Shown one piece after another: positions 31,948-36,359 of a stretch of DNA of 36,359 nucleotides (its first letter is position 1; each line of letters opens with the position of its first letter). The stretch spans positions 1 to 36,359 of the forward strand of contig JAPKYA010000089.1 of the NCBI GenBank assembly GCA_026394565.1, in the 5' to 3' direction. Below the pieces are notes generated by a model. That model was not told where the DNA came from and did no database searches. It was given only the letters and a program-made list of their open reading frames with translations. This stretch comes from Methanothrix sp. (GTDB lineage: Archaea > Halobacteriota > Methanosarcinia > Methanotrichales > Methanotrichaceae). Position numbers and translations under genes: made by a program.

Positions 31948-33369
31948 ATGTCCGGCAAAAGAGTTTTCGTGGTGGACGCGGGAGGCAGAGGAAATGCCAT
32001 AGCCCACGCCTTTGCCCGGAGCGAAGGCGTGGAGACGGTATTCGTAGCTCCCGGCAATGCGGGCAGCGAGATGATAGAGAAGTGCCGCCTGGCAACAGTG
32101 CAAGGCAAGCCTCCTAAAGCCATCTCGGAAATGCTCGCTTTTGCAAAACAAGAAAATATTGACCTGACCTTTGTCGGGCCGGAAGGCTACCTGTCCGAGG
32201 GCATTGTCAATATCTTCCAGGAGGAAGGCCAGAGAATCCTGGGCCCCAAGAGGGAGGCGGCCGTCCTTGAGAACAGCAAGTGCACGACCAAAGATCTTCT
32301 TAAGAGCCTGAATGTTCCAGTGCCGCCCTGCGAGAGCTTCGATGACCCGGCTCTTGCCAGGGAGTACGCTCATCAGTTCTGCTCGGAAAATCCCGGTCAG
32401 GGCCTGGTGATCAAGGCCGACGGCCTCGCCGCGGGAAAGGGCTCAGTGGTCTGCTCCACAAAAGAAGAGGCTCTGTCTACAATCGAGCGCATCATGGTCA
32501 GCCCCAAGCTCTTTGGCCGTGCAGGAGAGAGAATCGAGATCGAAAAGCGGCTGGAAGGGCGCGAGCTGATGTTCTTTGCCTTGAGCGACGGCAGGACGGT
32601 TCAGCCGCTGGAGTCGGCTCTGGACTACAAGCAGGCCTTCTCCGCTGACGAGGGCGTAGCCGTCCGCCTCTTCAATAAGCTCTCCAATAACCCCAATCAA
32701 GAGAACAATCCCAACACGGGCGGAATGGGCGGCTTCTCGCCCCATCCCTGGCTGGACGAGGAGCTGACGCAGAAAATTATGAATAAAATCGCCATTCCGA
32801 CGGTGCGCGGCTTTCGGGAAGCCACCGGGCACGAATACGTGGGCGTGATCTACTTCGGGCTGATGATCTCAGAAGAAAGGGAGCCGTCTGTGTTGGAGAT
32901 CAATGTGCGCCTGGGAGATCCCGAGACGCAGGTCATTTTGCCCCGCCTGGAGACGGACTTTTTCCTGCTTTCGGAGGCTATATTGGACAGAAAGCTGGAC
33001 TCTGTGCCGCTTCAGTGGTCGCGCGACGTCTGCCTGGGGGTTTGCGCCGTCTCCGGCCGGGCCATCAAGCCGTTGGCTTCAGCCGGAGGCGGGGAGCGGC
33101 CCGGCTATCCTGGAGAGCACTACACCAACATGCCCATTTCCGGATTGGAGACGATGGACCCGGAGGTTGTCGTCTACCACAACGGCACGGCCTTTGGCCA
33201 GGATGCCACGGGCAAGAGGAGGCTCTTTACCACGGGCGGCCGGGTGCTGACCCTGGTTGCCCGAGGCCGCAGCCTGGCTGAGGCCAGGATCAAGGCCTAC
33301 GACAACATCAAGAGGATCAGGTTCAATGGAATGCGCTACAGAAAGGACATAGGCCAGGGCGATCCATGA
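31948..33369 (+). CDS. purD: Phosphoribosylamine-glycine ligase (GAR synthetase), divergent
   Basis: 473 aa from ATG at 31948 (MSGKRVFVVDAGGRGNA); the open frame extends 27 codons upstream without support, and GTGA lies 7 nt before this ATG. An ATP-grasp enzyme of purine synthesis, joining glycine to phosphoribosylamine. VIKADGLAAGKGSVVC, NTGGMGGFSPHPWL and NVRLGDPETQ are diagnostic. The N-terminal motif is GGRGNAIA rather than the near-universal GGREHA(I/L)A, so the phosphoribosylamine-binding part has diverged, and a paralog with altered substrate is possible. The stop overlaps kae1 by 4 nt (ATGA). Confidence 0.87.
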   Translation: MSGKRVFVVDAGGRGNAIAHAFARSEGVETVFVAPGNAGSEMIEKCRLATVQGKPPKAISEMLAFAKQENIDLTFVGPEGYLSEGIVNIFQEEGQRILGPKREAAVLENSKCTTKDLLKSLNVPVPPCESFDDPALAREYAHQFCSENPGQGLVIKADGLAAGKGSVVCSTKEEALSTIERIMVSPKLFGRAGERIEIEKRLEGRELMFFALSDGRTVQPLESALDYKQAFSADEGVAVRLFNKLSNNPNQENNPNTGGMGGFSPHPWLDEELTQKIMNKIAIPTVRGFREATGHEYVGVIYFGLMISEEREPSVLEINVRLGDPETQVILPRLETDFFLLSEAILDRKLDSVPLQWSRDVCLGVCAVSGRAIKPLASAGGGERPGYPGEHYTNMPISGLETMDPEVVVYHNGTAFGQDATGKRRLFTTGGRVLTLVARGRSLAEARIKAYDNIKRIRFNGMRYRKDIGQGDP

Positions 33370-34340
33370 TAATATTCGGTCTGGAAGGAACGGCCTGGAA
33401 CCTGAGTGCTGCCCTGGTGGATGAGCAGGGCGTGATTTACGAGAAGAGTGCCACCTACACCCCGGCCAAAGGCGGAATTCATCCACGCGAGGCGGCCCAG
33501 CATCATGCAGAGTACATGGCCAAGGTAGTGGGAGAGGTACTGGCTTACTCTCGCGAACAGAGCTTGAAGATCGATGCCATCGCCTTCTCCCAGGGTCCGG
33601 GACTGGGGCCGTGCCTGAGAACAGTAGCTACCGCGGCGCGCACTCTCAGCTTGCGCTTTGCCGTACCCCTGGTGGGCGTCAACCACTGCGTGGCGCACAT
33701 TGAAGTGGGCAAATGGCAATCCGGCGCCCGCGATCCGGCTGTGATTTACGTGAGCGGGGCCAACTCGCAGATTCTGGCGCTGCGCCAGGGCCACTATAGA
33801 ATTTTTGGCGAGACCCTGGACATAAGCGTGGGAAATGCCATAGACAAGTTCGCCCGCTCCGTGGGCCTCTCCCATCCTGGCGGGCCCAAGGTGGAGGAGC
33901 TGGCCCGCAAAGCGTTGCAGTACATCCCCCTGCCCTACACAGTGAAGGGCATGGATCTCTCCTTCTCCGGCCTATCCACGGCGGCCACGGAGGCTGCCAA
34001 GAAGCATGACCTGGCCGACGTCTGCTACAGCCTGCAGGAGACGGCCTTTGCCATGCTGGTGGAGGTCACTGAGCGGGCCATGGCCCATGCCGAGAAGAAG
34101 GAGGCCATGCTGGTGGGTGGCGTGGGGGCCAACAAGCGCCTGGGCGAGATGCTCAATATCATGTGCGAGGAGAGAGGCGCGAAGTTCTTCTTGCCGCCGC
34201 GAAAGTTCATGGGCGACAACGGCAGCATGATCGCCTACACCGGGCTGATCATGCTGAAAAGCGGGGCGACAACGCCGCTCGCGGAGTCGAAGGTGCGCCC
34301 AGGATACAGGACGGACGATGTGGCGGTGACGTGGGCCTAG
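33366..34340 (+). CDS. kae1: tRNA N6-threonylcarbamoyladenosine synthase subunit Kae1
   Basis: 324 aa. It transfers threonylcarbamoyl to A37 of tRNAs that read ANN codons, as the catalytic subunit of the archaeal KEOPS complex. The iron ligands H107 and H111 lie in NHCVAHIE; SQGPGLGPCLR, SGANSQI and the late DNGSMIAYTG are characteristic. The protein is Kae1 alone; the Bud32 kinase fused to it in some methanogens is absent and not found downstream. Start ATG at 33366 overlaps the purD stop, so translation is probably coupled. Confidence 0.95.
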   Translation: MIIFGLEGTAWNLSAALVDEQGVIYEKSATYTPAKGGIHPREAAQHHAEYMAKVVGEVLAYSREQSLKIDAIAFSQGPGLGPCLRTVATAARTLSLRFAVPLVGVNHCVAHIEVGKWQSGARDPAVIYVSGANSQILALRQGHYRIFGETLDISVGNAIDKFARSVGLSHPGGPKVEELARKALQYIPLPYTVKGMDLSFSGLSTAATEAAKKHDLADVCYSLQETAFAMLVEVTERAMAHAEKKEAMLVGGVGANKRLGEMLNIMCEERGAKFFLPPRKFMGDNGSMIAYTGLIMLKSGATTPLAESKVRPGYRTDDVAVTWA

Positions 34341-34344
34341 CCGA

Positions 34345-34989
34345 TCATGACCTTTCCAGCGCCTCTTGATATGCGAGAACCAAAACAAATAGCCATATCG
34401 TGCCGATGATATAACTACCTAAAACATCACTCGCCCAATGTGCTCCAAGAAATATACGTGATGGTCCGATTAGAACGATCAATGCAGCGCAAATGGCAAT
34501 GACGATCATCCGCACGCATCCAGTAAAGTGCGTCCAAGCAAGATAGGCGAAAAATCCAAAAAAGACGACAAAGAATAGGACATGCCCGCTCGGATAACTG
34601 TATTGGTTGATCTTCTGTATGAGCCCGGTTGCATTTTCCGCTACTGGGAATGGACGCGCTCGATGGATGACCTCCTTCAGCGCAAAAGTCAGCAATAAGC
34701 TGCTGGTTGTCGCTAGCATAAAGATTGCCTCTCGCCATTGGCGCCTTAATGTAAAGATCGCCACCGTGATGACTATCAGTGCCATCGAAATCACGGTTTC
34801 GCCGAGATAGCTGATCCATTGCATTAAAATGTTAAATAATGGGTTTGCTTCCTCTTGCAACTCGTGGTAGGACTTCAGGTCGAAGGGCAAGACAGTGAAC
34901 TCGCTTGCTAAATACGAGAGCGTGATTGCAGGCACAAGCATCAGCACAAATGCCAGGGCGATCTTTCTATTCACTAATTTTTTCTTCAT
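34345..34989 (-). CDS. PAP2-family membrane phosphatase
   Basis: 214 aa with about six membrane helices. The three phosphatase motifs are present: KEVIHRARP, PSGH, and SRIFLGAHWASD, the last carrying the catalytic histidine. Such enzymes dephosphorylate lipid phosphates or isoprenyl pyrophosphates at the membrane; the substrate is unknown. Start is given as ATG at 34989. It converges with kae1 4 nt apart. From here rightward the DNA is more AT rich than the core of the window, in keeping with an accessory segment. Confidence 0.85.
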   Translation of the reverse strand: MKKKLVNRKIALAFVLMLVPAITLSYLASEFTVLPFDLKSYHELQEEANPLFNILMQWISYLGETVISMALIVITVAIFTLRRQWREAIFMLATTSSLLLTFALKEVIHRARPFPVAENATGLIQKINQYSYPSGHVLFFVVFFGFFAYLAWTHFTGCVRMIVIAICAALIVLIGPSRIFLGAHWASDVLGSYIIGTIWLFVLVLAYQEALERS

Positions 34990-35327
34990 AGATTAGCACT
35001 TAAAAGTCCTTTGGCCAACCCTAGACTGGGAAGAAGGTTATGGCGCCGCTTGCTCGATGACTAGCTTTGGCATTTCTAGTAGAATTCCCTCGGATAGCAT
35101 ATTTTCGAAATGCCAGTCCTTTCTTGAAGCCTAATAATCCTACCGCATTGAAACCGCATTTATATCCTGGAGAGGCAATTCCTTGGTTGTTGACTATTTT
35201 TGCCTGCGAACGTTCCCAGTGTTCGCAGGTGTTCACTGAGCCTAATGCTGTGAATATAGCAGAAAAAGCTTGTGAACCAAAGGCGTAGTTTACAGGCATC
35301 GAATACTCGGGCAACAAAATTTGTCAC
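34990..35327. other. Intergenic stretch without a supported gene
   Basis: 338 nt. Overlapping frames exist on both strands (minus 35021-35317, 98 codons; plus 35067-35288, 73 codons). Neither resembles a known family, and the two cannot both be real. CTGCGAACgTTCcCAGTGTTCGCAG (in part) at 35201-35227 contains an imperfect inverted repeat, GCGAACG/TTCGCAG. May be remnant DNA next to the IS-disturbed end. Confidence 0.35.
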
Positions 35328-35870
35328 CTATTCCTCAAGTCTCCTTTTGTGCGCCAATAGGATCAACACAAAGCTCAAAATAATGGGAGTTCCCAAAGCA
35401 ACAGGAAGAACCTCTCCCGGATTGAGATTAATTTTGGGATTCACATGAAACTGGATGATGCTGCTCACTTGAGGCAATTCGTTTCCAGCGGCTTCTGCAA
35501 CAATAATTAAGGAGTAGGCACCGGATTTCACAAAATGAATCTTCCAGTTGAGCGGTAATGTTTGGCCAGCTTCGATAGTGCCAATGTGCAGCCCCTTTTC
35601 TGCACTCCAATCTTCGAGATCGACAGGGAGCTTAGTTTCATTGTCAACCAGCGATAAATATGTGACAATATCCTGGTGTGGTTTTTCTCCTGTATTTGTT
35701 ATAGTTCCGTCTACCGTCACATAATCTCCGGCGGTGCCATTCAATGTTTTTGAGGATGTAATATCTATGGAAAGAGCTGGAGGGCTGCTCATGGCGGGAG
35801 CGCTGCTCATTAAGTGGATAATAAAAATACCTGCGACTAAGATGGATCTGAATTTTATCTTCTCAATCAT
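35328..35870 (-). CDS. Membrane-anchored NEW3/CARDB-like domain protein
   Basis: 180 aa from ATG at 35870 (MIEKIKFRSILVAG). It has a signal peptide (about 7-27), an Ig-like domain (SIDITSSKTLNGTAGDYVTVDGTI in parts, then NTGEKPHQDI and SLVDNETKLPVDLEDWS) of the NEW3/CARDB kind, and a C-terminal helix (VLPVALGTPIILSFVLILLA) followed by basic HKRRLEE. So it displays a beta-sandwich outside the cell. The start overlaps the end of the permease gene by 8 nt, so it is coupled to it. Such NEW3-ABC-2 pairs occur in archaea with unknown cargo. Confidence 0.75.
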   Translation of the reverse strand: MIEKIKFRSILVAGIFIIHLMSSAPAMSSPPALSIDITSSKTLNGTAGDYVTVDGTITNTGEKPHQDIVTYLSLVDNETKLPVDLEDWSAEKGLHIGTIEAGQTLPLNWKIHFVKSGAYSLIIVAEAAGNELPQVSSIIQFHVNPKINLNPGEVLPVALGTPIILSFVLILLAHKRRLEE

Positions 35871-36240
35871 TTTTGATAACCCCCTGTTCATTGAACCTTC
35901 TGGCCGCAATAACCAGGAATCCAAGCATCAATAAGCAGAATATGAGAAGTGGCAAAATAAAACGCCAATTTTGCAAGAGTGTGGTTTGATAGTCAACAAG
36001 TACATTATCAAGCGACAAAAAAATGTTGTCGATGGGATTTATCTGGCTCAAGAGCTGGGATGGAAGATTATTCTTAAGAGTAGTAGAGAAGAGCGCTGGT
36101 GTAGTGAGAACTAGAATTACGATAAGAGAGGTTGTGAGAGTATTCTTGGTTGAACGAAGGAGCAAAGAGATAGCGAAAATAAAAGCCGTCACGCCTGTGA
36201 GTCCCAATGTGCCTAGAAGTGGAGTGAACCCCAGATAGTA
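35863..36240 (-). pseudogene. ABC-2 type permease, C-terminal remnant truncated by an IS
   Basis: About 125 codons ending ARRFNEQGVIKND. In frame upstream of the TTG at 36207 the sequence continues as YYLGFTPLLGTLGLTG, typical inner residues of an ABC-2 permease, up to a TAA at 36250-36252 that belongs to the transposase end. Three hydrophobic helices remain (LTGVTAFIFAISLLL; TSLIVILVLTTPALF; WRFILPLLIFCLLMLGFLVIA). The N-terminal half and the ATPase gene are missing from the window and may lie beyond the IS. The next gene (NEW3-like protein) overlaps it and was probably part of the same operon. Confidence 0.75.
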
Positions 36241-36359
36241 GACAATTAGTTAAGCCGCAGTACTTAAAGCAACCCCCATTTCGAACTGTTCTGGAGATCT
36301 ATAGCCAAGGGCAGAATGCAGCCTCTTCTTGTTGTACACCATCTCAATAAAATGCCATA
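36239..36359. mobile_element. IS3-family insertion sequence, one end
   Basis: The boundary is estimated at about 36239 (TAGACAATTAGT on plus), where the transposase tail ends and permease coding sequence resumes. The other end, target duplication and OrfA lie outside the window, so the exact terminus is not proven. Confidence 0.6.
36250..36359 (-). CDS. IS3-family transposase (OrfB), C-terminal end, cut by window edge
   Basis: The last 35 codons of a transposase reading off the window edge: HFIEMVYNKKRLHSALGYR then SPEQFEMGVALSTAA and TAA at 36250-36252. The KRLHSALGYxSPxxFE block is the classic end of the DDE integrase of IS3-family OrfB. It shows that an IS begins at about 36239 and runs rightward beyond the window. 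Confidence 0.9.
   Translation of the reverse strand, partial: WHFIEMVYNKKRLHSALGYRSPEQFEMGVALSTAA

Noticed and set aside
35021-35317. 98-codon minus frame and 73-codon plus frame in the same place
   Set aside because: Neither has a family match or start signal; they exclude each other.
1-36359. CRISPR arrays, prophage, restriction or classic defence genes
   Set aside because: No regularly spaced repeats, cas genes, integrase or phage structural genes were seen.

Overview
The window reads as chromosomal DNA of a methanogenic euryarchaeon. Evidence: an archaeal ribosomal protein (S8e), archaeal-type ThyA, Kae1, Elp3, Taw1 and DUF166/DUF1922 proteins; TATA-like boxes before several genes; frequent TTG starts; an intron-containing tRNA-Trp with a bulge-helix-bulge splice motif; and box C/D guide RNAs. 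A relative of Methanothrix/Methanosaeta (Methanosarcinia) would fit the abundance of pentapeptide-repeat membrane proteins, but that placement is inference.

Layout. 1-2632 holds minus-strand genes: a TPR protein, a DUF166 protein, and a secreted beta-helix/membrane protein. 2772-5896 is a translationally coupled plus-strand pair (HAD nucleotidase, peptidase-U32-family protein). 5893-6451 is a minus pair (Dabb, DUF3795). 6500-7480 is gene-poor apart from a possible 48-aa cysteine protein. 7484-7891 encodes a PsiE-like membrane protein. 7963-16845 is one giant minus gene (2960 aa) resembling bacterial cyclic beta-1,2-glucan synthase (NdvB/ChvB), with a long structured leader. 17317-22670 is a minus run: phosphoesterase, unknown 102-aa protein, elp3, rps8e, DUF1922, thyA and a pentapeptide-repeat channel-like protein. 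hisG follows on plus, then tRNA-Arg(CCU) and two tandem pentapeptide-repeat channel-like genes on minus. taw1 and a response regulator are on plus, meeting endonuclease IV on minus. 29608-29672 is an intergenic box C/D sRNA. 29745-31777 is a minus run: small helical protein, tRNA-Trp with a guide-containing intron, tRNA-Lys, glnA. purD and kae1 are coupled on plus. The right end (34345-36359) looks accessory: a PAP2 phosphatase, a NEW3/CARDB-like membrane protein, and an ABC-2 permease remnant cut by an IS3-family element that runs off the window.

Themes. An unusual share of the window serves the tRNA anticodon loop: Elp3 (U34), Kae1 (t6A37), Taw1 (wyosine at G37), the tRNA-Trp intron (guides toward C34 and C39), and a separate C/D sRNA whose D guide fits C34 of a CAU-anticodon tRNA. 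The most unusual items are the three paralogous proteins that join a pentapeptide beta-helix to a two-helix channel-like domain without a K+ filter, the NdvB-like giant, and the C/D sRNA.
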